The translations under genes and the position numbers were made by a program. Positions 46,939-55,500 of a DNA stretch of 64,000 nt are shown piece by piece. Under the pieces are notes generated by a model. It was not told where the DNA came from. It did no database searches and saw nothing but the letters and a program-made list of their open reading frames with translations. Origin of the DNA: Vibrio maerlii (GTDB lineage: Bacteria; Pseudomonadota; Gammaproteobacteria; Enterobacterales; Vibrionaceae); assembly GCF_003415655.1 (NCBI RefSeq), contig NZ_QRHC01000002.1, forward strand, positions 62,008 to 126,007. The letters are read 5' to 3'. Each line of letters opens with the position of its first letter. The first letter of the stretch is position 1.

Positions 46939-46960
46939 AATAATACCTACAAGTATGATT
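46939..46960. promoter_or_regulatory. TetR-type operator palindrome B (GFA gene side)
   Basis: AATAATAC-N6-GTATGATT, one base off the perfect site; same 8-6-8 geometry, 44 bases from palindrome A centre to centre and on the same side of the GFA gene. Confidence 0.75.
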
Positions 46961-47034
46961 ATGTGTTTTGGATAAAAGTTAAACCTTGCCTAAGATTGAG
47001 TGAGTCAAGGAGATCAGGCAGACAAGGAGTGTTG

Positions 47035-47442
47035 ATGGGTATTAAGTGGGTTGGAGAAACAGAAATAAAAGAAAAGCACACGGCGAGTTGTCATTGCGGA
47101 GCGGTAGAGTTAGAGCTAACTCTACCCAACGGAATTGAAAACCCGAGGCGTTGCAATTGCTCCATATGCCGCAGAAAAGGGGCAATCATGGCATCGGTGA
47201 ACCTTGATGGAATCAAGATACTGAAAGGAAAAGAGGCATTAAAGCTATATCAATTTAATACCCAAACTGCGAAGCATTTCTTCTGTTCAAATTGCGGTAT
47301 TTATACCCATCATCAAAGACGCTCAAACCCAAACGAGTATGGCTTTAATGTTGCGTGCCTAGAGGGGGTCGACCCTTTCTTACTCGGTGATATTGAGGAG
47401 AATGATGGAGTCAACCATCCAGCTGATGTCGTAGGAAAATAA
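47035..47442 (+). CDS. GFA-family (CENP-V/GFA) zinc protein
   Basis: 135-residue protein of the glutathione-dependent formaldehyde-activating enzyme fold. Zinc Cys sets: CHCGAVELEL, CNCSICRRKG and FFCSNCGIYTHH. ATG 47035 has AAGGAG five bases upstream; the longer frame from 46963 would run through the operator region. Family members bind glutathione adducts or are of unknown function. Two palindromes matching the operator of the 50747 TetR gene lie upstream, so it is probably repressed by that regulator and may belong to an aldehyde/electrophile response. Confidence 0.85.
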   Translation: MGIKWVGETEIKEKHTASCHCGAVELELTLPNGIENPRRCNCSICRRKGAIMASVNLDGIKILKGKEALKLYQFNTQTAKHFFCSNCGIYTHHQRRSNPNEYGFNVACLEGVDPFLLGDIEENDGVNHPADVVGK

Positions 47443-47594
47443 AGTTTGATCAAAAATGTAGTTCGATCAATAGATGGTGCACATCACAGTCTTGCTTTCA
47501 TACAAATCTGACATTGATGAATGCCGAAAGCTATCGATATAAACGTCAATATATTGTACTATTCCATCCGTATTTATACTTATTAGGATTTTCT

Positions 47595-47798
47595 ATGTTA
47601 ATTCACGAATTTTCGAATAAGGACGTTACCGCTGAGAATGTAATTTTAGCTCAAGCAATACTAGCAGGGACTGCTCAAGGTGATAAAAGTAAAGCACAGC
47701 GCTTTATGATTTTTGTAAATGAGATTCCCGATGCACCGACTGTGCAAAGTCTGATTCCACGCTTTAGTCAATTTATGAAGCGCTTTAAAGCCAGTTGA
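47595..47798 (+). CDS. Small hypothetical protein, 67 aa
   Basis: Unrecognised. ATG 47595 follows AGGA by five bases, a good ribosome site; the in-frame extension back to 47514 lacks one. The sequence (MLIHEFSNKDVTAENVILAQ...) has no signal or membrane segment, and a basic C-terminus. A perfect 8-4-8 palindrome follows the stop. Probably a real, lineage-specific gene. Confidence 0.55.
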   Translation: MLIHEFSNKDVTAENVILAQAILAGTAQGDKSKAQRFMIFVNEIPDAPTVQSLIPRFSQFMKRFKAS

Positions 47799-47810
47799 CA
47801 TTCAGGGTAC

Positions 47811-47830
47811 ATTACACAGGGATGTGTAAT
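47811..47830. repeat. Perfect 8-4-8 palindrome
   Basis: ATTACACA-GGGA-TGTGTAAT, 12 bases after the stop of the 67-aa gene. It may be a hairpin or a protein site; there is no T-run. Confidence 0.6.
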
Positions 47831-47962
47831 TAAGATCACCAAATCCCCCCTCCCTAAACACTACCTACTTTTAAACTCTATCTGACTCTATACTCGCTCT
47901 ATATCTAGCCATTGTTGCCCGAGAACATTAGAGTTTGTTCAATTTTAAAACGTTTCTGAACA

Positions 47963-47994
47963 AAGCCATTTTAAGTGGTTGTCCTAAATGGCTT
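47963..47994. terminator. Hairpin downstream of the 48.0-kb GST gene
   Basis: AAGCCATTT/AAATGGCTT stem with a 14-base loop, 54 bases after the GST stop on the minus strand. No strong T-run; possible terminator. Confidence 0.4.
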
Positions 47995-48047
47995 CTATCA
48001 GATTAGAAAAAGTATCTTGAAACCTTAAATACTTGTTACTCGCGTGG

Positions 48048-48644
48048 TTAAGACATACCTACATAACCATCTAGTGACGAAATATTGTCTATCCAATGTT
48101 GAATATTTGGGTAATCTGTAAGATCAAAGCCACCTTCATCTGCCACATGGGTATACGCATACAAAGCAATGTCAGCGATCGTCATTTGCTCACAAACCAA
48201 ATATGCCGTCTTTGACAATTGTTGTTCCATTATACCTAATGCTTTGTTACCACCATCTTGTAAGGAGTTAAATTCCTCTACTCTATGCTCAGGCATACCC
48301 AGATATTTTTGAATAAAACGAGCTACAGCGATGTATGGCTCATGTGAGTATTGTTCAAAGAAGAGCCACTCATAAACCTTAGCTCTTAAATAATTATCTT
48401 GAGGCAAGAGTTCGCTATTTTCAGCAAAGAACCCCAAAATAGCATTCGATTCACACAACACCCTGTTGTCATCCAATACAACGGTTGGAATCTTTCCATT
48501 AGGGTTAATTAACAGAAATTCAGAGGTTTGAGTCTCACCTTCTAAGATATTAACGTGTTTCCACTGATGCTCAATATCTAAGAGTGAGAGTAGCAATTTA
48601 ACTTTTAAGCAGTTTCCCGACTGCAAATCTCCATATACAATCAT
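48048..48644 (-). CDS. Glutathione S-transferase
   Basis: 198-residue two-domain GST. N-terminal thioredoxin-like domain with SGNCLKVKLLLSLLDIEH and the cis-Pro block NGKIPTVVLDD followed by LCESNAIL, which binds the gamma-glutamyl group. C-terminal helical domain includes QMTIADIALYAY, the conserved N-capping box. Substrate unknown. Monocistronic on the minus strand. It is unrelated at sequence level to the GST-like gene at 10.3 kb. Confidence 0.9.
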   Translation of the reverse strand: MIVYGDLQSGNCLKVKLLLSLLDIEHQWKHVNILEGETQTSEFLLINPNGKIPTVVLDDNRVLCESNAILGFFAENSELLPQDNYLRAKVYEWLFFEQYSHEPYIAVARFIQKYLGMPEHRVEEFNSLQDGGNKALGIMEQQLSKTAYLVCEQMTIADIALYAYTHVADEGGFDLTDYPNIQHWIDNISSLDGYVGMS

Positions 48645-48801
48645 GCTATGCTATCTCCATGCATTATTTATTTGAAGCGTATAACGCTAATTGAATGGCC
48701 AACAGCCATCTTTATCTCTCATATAGTGCCGATTTTCACTTACCGGCTCAATGACAAACCTATATAGACAGCGGGCCGCGAGGATTAAGATAAATAAAAA
48801 T

Positions 48802-48847
48802 CGTTAGAGTTTAATTGGTTCTCCTCTAAATCAATCAGACTCTAACG
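48802..48847 (-). terminator. Terminator of the pilin relic
   Basis: CGTTAGAGT (48802-48810) pairs with ACTCTAACG (48839-48847); on the minus strand followed by ATTTTTATTT. It lies 19 bases after the pilin stop. Confidence 0.75.
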
Positions 48848-48866
48848 CTTGGAAAATTCGGTTCTT

Positions 48867-49400
48867 TTAACAACCAGAGGTTTCGGATATCACTTCAATC
48901 TGAGCTGACTCTTCCATTGCTGCAGTATACTTCACGTAACATTTGGTACTCTCAATGGCAGAGTTAAAATCAGAACCTGAGTAATTACCCAGCACTTTGG
49001 ATTGAGTGGCAATCCAGTAATCAGGTGTCGAGACTGTTCCATGGTTGTGCGCTGCCCAAACCCACTCTTTTGATAAGTCATGATAGCCTTCATTCAATTC
49101 CATAAACTGAACTAAACCACTGGTATCCGTTGTTGGATAACCATATTGCAAGTTACCATGCTCACCACCACCCAGTTCAACGCTATATAACGGTTCATTC
49201 TCTTTGCTCTCGACCGCTGCTTTAGAGTAGGCCATTGATGCCGCATCAGCGACTGCTGCTTTTAATCCTTCCATTGAAGCGGCCTTAGCATCACTCTGAA
49301 GGTTCAAAAACCTCGGCGCTGCCACTGCACTTAAAAGCCCTCAAATAACAATAACCACAACCAATTCTATTAAAGTAAAACCCTTCTGCTTCGCTCTCAT
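48867..49400 (-). pseudogene. Type IV (MSHA-like) pilin interrupted by an in-frame TGA
   Basis: Reading from ATG 49400 gives MRAKQKGFTLIELVVVIVI, the type IV pilin leader (cleavage after Gly, then Phe) and start of the hydrophobic helix, then TGA at 49343-49341 (codon 20), then in the same frame GLLSAVAAPRFLNLQSDAKA and a full pilin globular domain to 48867, ending with a Cys pair (C-YVKY...SETSGC) that would form the D-loop. The downstream part alone, from GTG 49325, could not be exported. Otherwise the gene is intact over 177 codons. It could be a recent nonsense mutation or a sequencing error; the TGA lies in a place where Leu is normal. Confidence 0.9.
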
Positions 49401-49528
49401 CTTCACTCTTCTTACCTCATAATTGAAGAGTGAACCTTAATCACGCTTTGTCACCATAATGTCATGCAAATACCACTAAGTGGCTGTTTCAGAAAAGACT
49501 GACAGACTCTCACTGCAGTGAAGGGTAA

Positions 49529-49987
49529 CTATGCTGCAGACCTCTGCACCTTATCCTGCATGAGATGAAATACCTTACCCACCAATACGATAGTGACCGC
49601 ACCTAACAACACGGGTGTGATCAAGAACCCCCAGCTTTGACCAGATAACATAATCAACATTGGGTTCGCCCCGGCTGGCGGATGTGTCGTTTTGCTCATC
49701 AACATAGCGGTGACTCCCAAGCCAGTAGCAACAGCCAGAGTCATCGCATTGACACCTATATACTGAGTAAATATCACACCAATTAGAGCCGTGATTAGAT
49801 GCCCAAATACAACGTTCTTCGGTTGAGCAAGTGGGCTATTTGGTAAACCAAACACCAACACAGTCGTTGCACCAAATGGCGCCATAATTAACGCAACTTG
49901 CGTCATCGACGCTTCCAAATGCGATAACACACCAATGGCTAAAGCCGCCCCTAAGCCAGCAAAGCTGGACACCATAATGTTATTCAT
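49529..49987 (-). CDS. HPP-family integral membrane protein
   Basis: 152-residue protein with four membrane helices and the family motif THPPAGANP (about residues 100-108). FGATTVLVFGLPNSPLAQP is the other conserved block. Some plant and cyanobacterial HPP proteins carry nitrite; bacterial function is not established. Divergent from a TetR gene across two matching palindromes, so probably repressed by it. Confidence 0.88.
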   Translation of the reverse strand: MNNIMVSSFAGLGAALAIGVLSHLEASMTQVALIMAPFGATTVLVFGLPNSPLAQPKNVVFGHLITALIGVIFTQYIGVNAMTLAVATGLGVTAMLMSKTTHPPAGANPMLIMLSGQSWGFLITPVLLGAVTIVLVGKVFHLMQDKVQRSAA

Positions 49988-50026
49988 TTTCTTACCTATT
50001 CAATCTCAGTTTTAAAACAATACAAA

Positions 50027-50070
50027 GTAGACAAATCTGTCTACCAAATAAAATAGACAACTCGGTCTAC
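50027..50070. promoter_or_regulatory. Two TetR-type operators between HPP and TetR genes
   Basis: GTAGACA-AATC-TGTCTAC (50027-50044, perfect) and ATAGACA-ACTC-GGTCTAC (50053-50070, two mismatches), 26 bases apart centre to centre. The TAGAC-N6-GTCTA core resembles NemR-type boxes. Confidence 0.82.
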
Positions 50071-50107
50071 TCTTGTCAAACTGTTTCTATTCATTCAATA
50101 ACAAGAA

Positions 50108-50668
50108 ATGAGGCGTGAAGTGAGCAAGAAGCGTCAACTACTAGTAGATACAGCGTTAGATCTCTTTTATCACCAAGGAGTTAACAACATCGGTATCAAT
50201 GAGATTCTTAAGGTCTCTGGTGTCGCCAAGCGAACCCTTTATAGCCACTTTGAAAGCAAAGATGCTCTGCTTCTTGCTGCGTTAGAGCAACGCCACAACA
50301 ATTTCATCGACTGGCTAGCCAAAGAGCTAAAAGGCGCTGACTCCCAGCAGCAAGTGATTGATCAGGTATTTGGCGGTTTAGAGAAATGGTTTACCAATCA
50401 AGCTGAGCAGCTAGGTCGATTCAGGGGGTGCTTCTTCATCAATACGTCAGCAGAGTTCAGTGATATCGAAAGTGATGTCGTGAAGTATTGTCGCTTCCAC
50501 AAAGCAGAGGTCAAAGCCCTTATTAGCCGACACTTACTGAGCAAAAACCATAACCTACTGGACGCCATCTGCATCATGAAAGAGGGTGCAATTACTACCG
50601 CATACATGACAGGACAAGGCGTTGAAGTCAGTAGAAAGAGCGCAGAGATATTGAAGTCAATTCAATAA
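50108..50668 (+). CDS. TetR-family repressor (divergent from HPP gene)
   Basis: 186-residue repressor. HTH about residues 25-47 (IGINEILKVSGVAKRTLYSHF), followed by the SKDALLLAALE helix. ATG 50108 has no ribosome site; GTG 50120 has GAGG six bases upstream and may be the true start. The ligand-binding domain resembles the NemR/AcrR-like class (TetR_C-type GCFFINTSAEF), where a Cys can sense electrophiles. Likely autoregulated through the paired operators. Confidence 0.88.
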   Translation: MRREVSKKRQLLVDTALDLFYHQGVNNIGINEILKVSGVAKRTLYSHFESKDALLLAALEQRHNNFIDWLAKELKGADSQQQVIDQVFGGLEKWFTNQAEQLGRFRGCFFINTSAEFSDIESDVVKYCRFHKAEVKALISRHLLSKNHNLLDAICIMKEGAITTAYMTGQGVEVSRKSAEILKSIQ

Positions 50669-50703
50669 GAGCCATGATTACAACTTGCGTGACAGGGTAC
50701 TAA

Positions 50704-50725
50704 AATCATACTATATCGTATGATT
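50704..50725. promoter_or_regulatory. TetR operator before the 50.7-kb TetR gene
   Basis: Perfect AATCATAC-N6-GTATGATT, 21 bases before ATG 50747. Both arms recur exactly at 46895-46916. Confidence 0.88.
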
Positions 50726-50746
50726 TGGTGTTTAAGGTGTTAGTAA

Positions 50747-51337
50747 ATGGGAAAGATGGAGCAAAATAGAGAGAAAAAACGCCAAGCGATTATTGGTTCG
50801 GCGAAGTCTCTGTTTCTTGAGCAAGGCTACACAGCCACCAGCATGGATAATGTTGCGGCAGCAGCCAAAATGACCAAACAGACCCTATATCGTTATTACG
50901 AATCTAAAGAAGTTCTATTTTCCGCCACCCTGAAGCAAATGGGGATTGATGGTCAGGCAGATTTTACTAAACACCTGCAAAACGAAGATAGTGGACTAGC
51001 ATTGCTCAACTTCTCTACCGACTTCCTACGCTTTCATCTCTCTGAAGAACACCTTGCTACCTACCGACTTTTAGTCTCCGAAAGTCAACAAGCACCTGAA
51101 ATAGTGCAAAAATTTTTCCAGCAAGGTGAGCATGAAATCAATGCCTCACTGGAGCAGTTTCTCACCCAAAGGTTAAACATATCAGCAGCCGTAGTCCCAA
51201 GCGCACTATCCATATTGATGGGGATGCTTTTAGCACCAAGACATGGCGTACTTTTAGGTTTAACAACAATGACAGACAAGGAAATTACTCTACACGCGAG
51301 CAATGCCACTCAAGTGTTCTTAAAGAGCTTCACTTAA
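50747..51337 (+). CDS. TetR-family repressor, likely controls the GFA gene
   Basis: 196-residue repressor. HTH about residues 30-52 (MDNVAAAAKMTKQTLYRYYES), then a C-terminal TetR_C domain of the AefR type. AAGGTG lies eight bases upstream of ATG 50747. Its own operator palindrome occurs twice upstream of the GFA gene at 47035. Ends 18 bases inside the convergent LysR gene. Confidence 0.88.
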   Translation: MGKMEQNREKKRQAIIGSAKSLFLEQGYTATSMDNVAAAAKMTKQTLYRYYESKEVLFSATLKQMGIDGQADFTKHLQNEDSGLALLNFSTDFLRFHLSEEHLATYRLLVSESQQAPEIVQKFFQQGEHEINASLEQFLTQRLNISAAVVPSALSILMGMLLAPRHGVLLGLTTMTDKEITLHASNATQVFLKSFT

Positions 51338-52234
51338 ACCACGCACACGGGCTGTAATGAAATCGACTGCTGCCTTTACCTTTGGCGACGAGTACGCATG
51401 CTTTTGGTAAAGCATGTAAATTCCAAGGTGCTGATTTTGGGTCACGCCTATCGGTTGTTCAAACTTCAACTCCACAAGCTCGCCTTTAGCAAGTGCGTCG
51501 AGTAAAAACCAGTGTGGCATCATCAAGATTCCTTCACCTTTTATCGCTTTCTCCATCAACCACTTACTATTATTGGTTGTTAATACACTCGACGCCGTGA
51601 CTTCTTGCCATTCTCCATTCACTTCACTCAGCCAGGGTATTTGTCCAAATGGGGCTTTAAAGCAAAGTCCGCGGTGAGATGGAAGATCGATGGTGGATTG
51701 AGGTTTACCAAATCGTTCGAAATAGAGTGGAGAAGCTACAGGAATAAACCGATTATCCATTAACTGTATGGCTACAACGCGTTCGTCAGGGGCAAACCCT
51801 CCCCTAATCGCAATATCTACATCGTCTCGATCTAGCTTAGAAAGTTGGTCACTAAATACCACGTCCAATAACACTTCTGGATAGCGTTTAGAAAACTCGT
51901 CCAGTATCCGGGTCAAGATTCTTTCGCCAAAATCCACCGTTGAACTGATTTTTAGTGTCCCTGTCGGTAAGGTTTGATAATCCTTCACCGCCTGATCGTA
52001 TTGATCTAGCTGCTCTATCAACTTAGACACTTGTGCGTAGTATTGAGCCCCCACCTCAGTAAGGGAAACGGTACGAGTCGTACGTTTGAGTAATTGGGCA
52101 CTTAGTGAAGCTTCTAAGTCCGCAATTCGCCTTGATATAGATGAAGCTGGGACTGAAAACTTCTTTGCCGCTGAAGAGAAGTTGCCCGCTTCGGCGGTTG
52201 CAGTGAAATAACGAATTGCGCGTAATTGATCCAT
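51320..52234 (-). CDS. LysR-family regulator
   Basis: 304-residue regulator of normal length. HTH about residues 18-37 (FSSAAKKFSVPASSISRRIA), substrate domain about 90-295 (LKISSTVDFGERILTRIL). ATG 52234 (MDQLRAIRYF) is the family start; the longer frame to 52297 lacks support. Divergent from the CurA-like reductase, with a palindrome between them, so it probably controls that gene. Confidence 0.9.
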   Translation of the reverse strand: MDQLRAIRYFTATAEAGNFSSAAKKFSVPASSISRRIADLEASLSAQLLKRTTRTVSLTEVGAQYYAQVSKLIEQLDQYDQAVKDYQTLPTGTLKISSTVDFGERILTRILDEFSKRYPEVLLDVVFSDQLSKLDRDDVDIAIRGGFAPDERVVAIQLMDNRFIPVASPLYFERFGKPQSTIDLPSHRGLCFKAPFGQIPWLSEVNGEWQEVTASSVLTTNNSKWLMEKAIKGEGILMMPHWFLLDALAKGELVELKFEQPIGVTQNQHLGIYMLYQKHAYSSPKVKAAVDFITARVRGLSEAL

Positions 52235-52305
52235 CAAAGCCTTAATTATTGTCTTTTTAGCAAAAGAGATTCCTATTTTAGCCTGTATATCTATCAATAA
52301 ACATG

Positions 52306-52326
52306 GTTAATACTGATTAACGTTAA
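52306..52326. promoter_or_regulatory. Palindromic operator, LysR / CurA-like gene
   Basis: GTTAAT-ACTG-ATTAAC (52306-52321) overlaps the palindrome TTAACGTTAA (52317-52326), 37 bases before ATG 52363. It fits the T-N11-A LysR site. Confidence 0.6.
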
Positions 52327-52362
52327 ATTTTAGATAACAACAATACTTAACAAGGAATAGTC

Positions 52363-53361
52363 ATGAGCCAATACACAGAAATCTTGCTTACTCAACGCCC
52401 CGACGGCAACCCTATCGGCCCTCATATGTTTGAGGTCAAACACAAGCCTGTCCCTACCATTGGCCCTGGCCAAATCCTAATTAAACAAACACACATGTCG
52501 CTCGATCCCGCTATGCTAGGTTGGATGATGCCAGACACCAACAGCTACATCCCACGAGTTGAACTCGGTGAAGTGATGCGCTCAAGCGGGTTTGGTCAAG
52601 TGGTTGAGTCAAACCATCCCGACTTTGCTAAGGGCGATAACGTAATGGGCATGATGGGGTGGACTGAATATCTTGTTTCGACAGGTCAAGGTATCAACAA
52701 AGTACAAGCAGGTGTGACCGCAGAAATGGCACTTGCTGTCTTTGCTCTACCAGGCCTGACGGCAACCCAAGGTCTATTCAATATTGGTAAACCTAAAGTG
52801 GGTGAAACCATTGTCGTAACAGGTGCGGCAGGCTCTGTCGGCTCTATCGTTGGGCAGCTTGCCAAAGCCGATGGTTTACGAGTTATTGGTGTGGTTGGTA
52901 GTGAAGAAAAAGCCGATTGGATCGTTAGCGAGCTTGGTTTCGACGGTGCCATCAATTACAAAACCGATGATTTGGAATCTAAACTTGAAGAATTAACACC
53001 TGATGGCGTAGACCTGTTCTTCGAGAATACGGGCGGTCCAATCCAGCACCATATCTTTCATCGTATGAACACACACGGACGCATTATTGTCTGTGGAATG
53101 ATTGCTGACTACACCGCCGAAGAACCAGCACCTGGCCCTAACTGGATCAACCTAATTAAGAAGCGCATCACGGTTCAAGGTTTTGCGATGCCTGACCATT
53201 TCGGTGATGTTCCTAATCTACTGGCGAAGCTGACTCCATACGTAATGCAAGGCAAGGTGAAGTATCGAACGCATACCTTACAGGGCCTAGAAAGTGCGAT
53301 GACCGGTCTAAATTTATTCTTCACTGGTGAGAACAAAGGTAAATTGCTAGTCGAACTCTAA
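52363..53361 (+). CDS. NADP-dependent alkenal/curcumin-reductase-like MDR enzyme
   Basis: 332-residue zinc-independent medium-chain reductase (leukotriene B4 12-hydroxydehydrogenase/CurA type). TGAAGSVGSIVGQ (about residues 146-158) binds NADPH; FFENTGGPIQHHI and LNLFFTGENKGKLLVE match the group. Reduces activated double bonds of enones or alkenals. AAGGAA precedes the start. Divergent from a LysR gene. Confidence 0.9.
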   Translation: MSQYTEILLTQRPDGNPIGPHMFEVKHKPVPTIGPGQILIKQTHMSLDPAMLGWMMPDTNSYIPRVELGEVMRSSGFGQVVESNHPDFAKGDNVMGMMGWTEYLVSTGQGINKVQAGVTAEMALAVFALPGLTATQGLFNIGKPKVGETIVVTGAAGSVGSIVGQLAKADGLRVIGVVGSEEKADWIVSELGFDGAINYKTDDLESKLEELTPDGVDLFFENTGGPIQHHIFHRMNTHGRIIVCGMIADYTAEEPAPGPNWINLIKKRITVQGFAMPDHFGDVPNLLAKLTPYVMQGKVKYRTHTLQGLESAMTGLNLFFTGENKGKLLVEL

Positions 53362-53505
53362 GTCAATTGAAGATGTGAAATTTTACATACTTAAAGCTCT
53401 TTTATGGGAAATTTCACTTATCTAATCTTGATATTTTTACTTTCACAACCAATGAATACTATACATAAAAAACATAATAACCATACACACTACACGGAGT
53501 GAACA

Positions 53506-54654
53506 ATGGAATTTTCATACGTAAACCCGACACAAATTTTCTTTGGCAAAGGCCAAATTGCTGCTATCAAAAACGCTGTAGATGCGTCTCAGAAAGTTCT
53601 CGTAATTTATGGCGGTGGTTCTATCAAGAAGAACGGCGTGTACGACCAAGTAAGCGAAGCACTTGAAGGCAGAGATTGGGTAGAATTCTCTGGCGTTGAG
53701 CCAAACCCAACCAAAGAAACGCTAGACAAAGCAATCGCAATTGTTAAAGAACAAAACATCGATTTCATCCTAGCGGTTGGTGGCGGTTCTGTTATCGATG
53801 GCTCTAAATACGTAGCAGCTGCTGCTCACTACGACGGTGACGGTTGGGATATCCTGATTGGTAAGCACAAACCAGAGTCAGCGACTCCAATCGGCGCGAT
53901 TTTAACCCTTCCTGCAACCGGCTCTGAGTCTAACCAAGGTGCAGTAATTACACGTGCTGAAACTCAAGACAAATTGGCATTCCTATCTCCAACGGTACAA
54001 CCTAAATTTGCAGTTCTTGACCCTGACGTAATGAAAACTCTACCAGAGCGTCAGCTGATCAACGGTATCGTTGATGCATGGGTTCATACTTGTGAGCAGT
54101 ACCTAACGCTACCGCACGGTGCAATGGTTCAAGATGGCTACGCAGAAGCACTGCTTCGCACTCTAAAAACCTTGGGGGAGAACTACGACAGCCGTGACAG
54201 CGATGAGTGGCGTGCAAACCTAATGTGGTCGGCAAACCAAGCGCTTAACGGTCTTATTGGTAGTGGCGTTCCTCAAGACTGGGCAACGCACATGATTGGT
54301 CATGAGTTAACTGCGCTATGGCACGTTGACCACGCGCGGTCTCTTGCGATAGTTCAGCCATCACTGCTACGCAACCAACTTGAACATAAGCGTGCGAAGC
54401 TAGAGCAGATGGGAGCTAATGTGTTTGCTCTTGAGGTTGGTGCCGATCTGGCTGAACGCACGATTGATGCAATCGAAGCGTACTATAACGGTCTAGGTGT
54501 TGTAACCAAGTTGACTGAGCACGGAGACGACAAGCAAGGCGCTATCGATTCAGTAATCAAGCAGCTAGAATCTCATGGTATGGTCGCTCTGACAGAGAAC
54601 CAAACCGTGACTCCTGAGCGAGTGCGTGAAATTCTTGAAGAAGCCGTAGCTTAA
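53506..54654 (+). CDS. yqhD: NADPH-dependent iron-type alcohol dehydrogenase (YqhD)
   Basis: 382-residue group III alcohol dehydrogenase that reduces aldehydes. GGGSVIDGSK is the cofactor loop (about residues 93-102); metal ligands fit Asp and His in GIVDAWVHTCEQYL and two His in MIGHELTALWHVDHARS. GGAG lies seven bases before ATG. With the neighbouring CurA-like and GFA genes it suggests a reactive-aldehyde defence group. Followed by a strong terminator. Confidence 0.92.
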   Translation: MEFSYVNPTQIFFGKGQIAAIKNAVDASQKVLVIYGGGSIKKNGVYDQVSEALEGRDWVEFSGVEPNPTKETLDKAIAIVKEQNIDFILAVGGGSVIDGSKYVAAAAHYDGDGWDILIGKHKPESATPIGAILTLPATGSESNQGAVITRAETQDKLAFLSPTVQPKFAVLDPDVMKTLPERQLINGIVDAWVHTCEQYLTLPHGAMVQDGYAEALLRTLKTLGENYDSRDSDEWRANLMWSANQALNGLIGSGVPQDWATHMIGHELTALWHVDHARSLAIVQPSLLRNQLEHKRAKLEQMGANVFALEVGADLAERTIDAIEAYYNGLGVVTKLTEHGDDKQGAIDSVIKQLESHGMVALTENQTVTPERVREILEEAVA

Positions 54655-54678
54655 TCAAGCTTAAAATCTAACATAAAG

Positions 54679-54711
54679 AACGCCACCGCTTTCTGCTGTG
54701 GCGTTTTTTTA
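54679..54711 (+). terminator. Terminator of yqhD
   Basis: AACGCCAC/GTGGCGTT stem followed by TTTTTTT on the plus strand, 25 bases after the stop. Confidence 0.92.
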
Positions 54712-54931
54712 TGCTTTGCTGTTTTTCTATATTTTGCTTTAGTGACAATTCGTTGTGAAATATCCCGCCCCGCATCCAAAAACGTGGGAATGGGTGTGAA
54801 AGTATTAGATAACTATCACTTAAGGCTAGAATTCAAACGAATAGTAATGATTATGCAATTACTGTAATACAAACGGATTCAATTTCGTTATAATCGCACG
54901 GAAGACTATAAAAATAAGCTATACAGTAATA

Positions 54932-55357
54932 ATGACAAAACCGTTCAGTAAAGGCATCGCGACAGCACAAACCATTGTTAACTTGGTTATGCTGTTATTT
55001 ATATGGCTAAATGCTACCTCTCCCGAAGCCGGCGTTATTGCATACCTTCTCTTTGCACTAGTGCAATATGGCATCATCATCTTCTATGATAGCAATATCA
55101 TGCTTTCGAGCTTACTTGATATACTGTTCTCTGGAGTATCGCTGCTCATTCCTTACACCATTCGTATATTTATTGGCGAAGAATTTATTCCCAAGGATAC
55201 GATATTTACCTCAGAAGTCGTGGCTCAGCATCCACTATTTACCGGCGACCACATGATCGTCTTTGGTCTCGGTTTCTATTTTGTGACGCGTTTTTTAGGT
55301 GTCGGTATGGGGTTATGCTTAAGCCAAGCTGAAAAACACAAACAGCTATATACATAG
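54932..55357 (+). CDS. Four-helix membrane protein of unknown function
   Basis: 141-residue protein with predicted helices at about 10-28, 34-52, 57-78 and 106-130 and a short soluble loop (EEFIPKDTIFTSEVVAQHP) before the last helix. No family recognised. Followed by a plus-strand terminator and separate from the patatin gene, so monocistronic. No ribosome site of note precedes ATG 54932. Confidence 0.6.
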   Translation: MTKPFSKGIATAQTIVNLVMLLFIWLNATSPEAGVIAYLLFALVQYGIIIFYDSNIMLSSLLDILFSGVSLLIPYTIRIFIGEEFIPKDTIFTSEVVAQHPLFTGDHMIVFGLGFYFVTRFLGVGMGLCLSQAEKHKQLYT

Positions 55358-55377
55358 CTGATAATGTGAAGAACTCG

Positions 55378-55412
55378 AAAACCGTCCAGAAGAAAGTGAA
55401 AGGGCGGTTTTT
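55378..55412 (+). terminator. Terminator of the membrane-protein gene
   Basis: AAACCGTCC/GGGCGGTTT stem (one G-T pair) followed by TTTCTTTTT, 21 bases after the stop. Confidence 0.82.
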
Positions 55413-55500
55413 CTTTTTACACACACTTGAAATAGTGCCCTCACTCAGTGGGGAGCAAAATGGTATGATTCTTCATTACACACATAAAGGAATATGAAGA

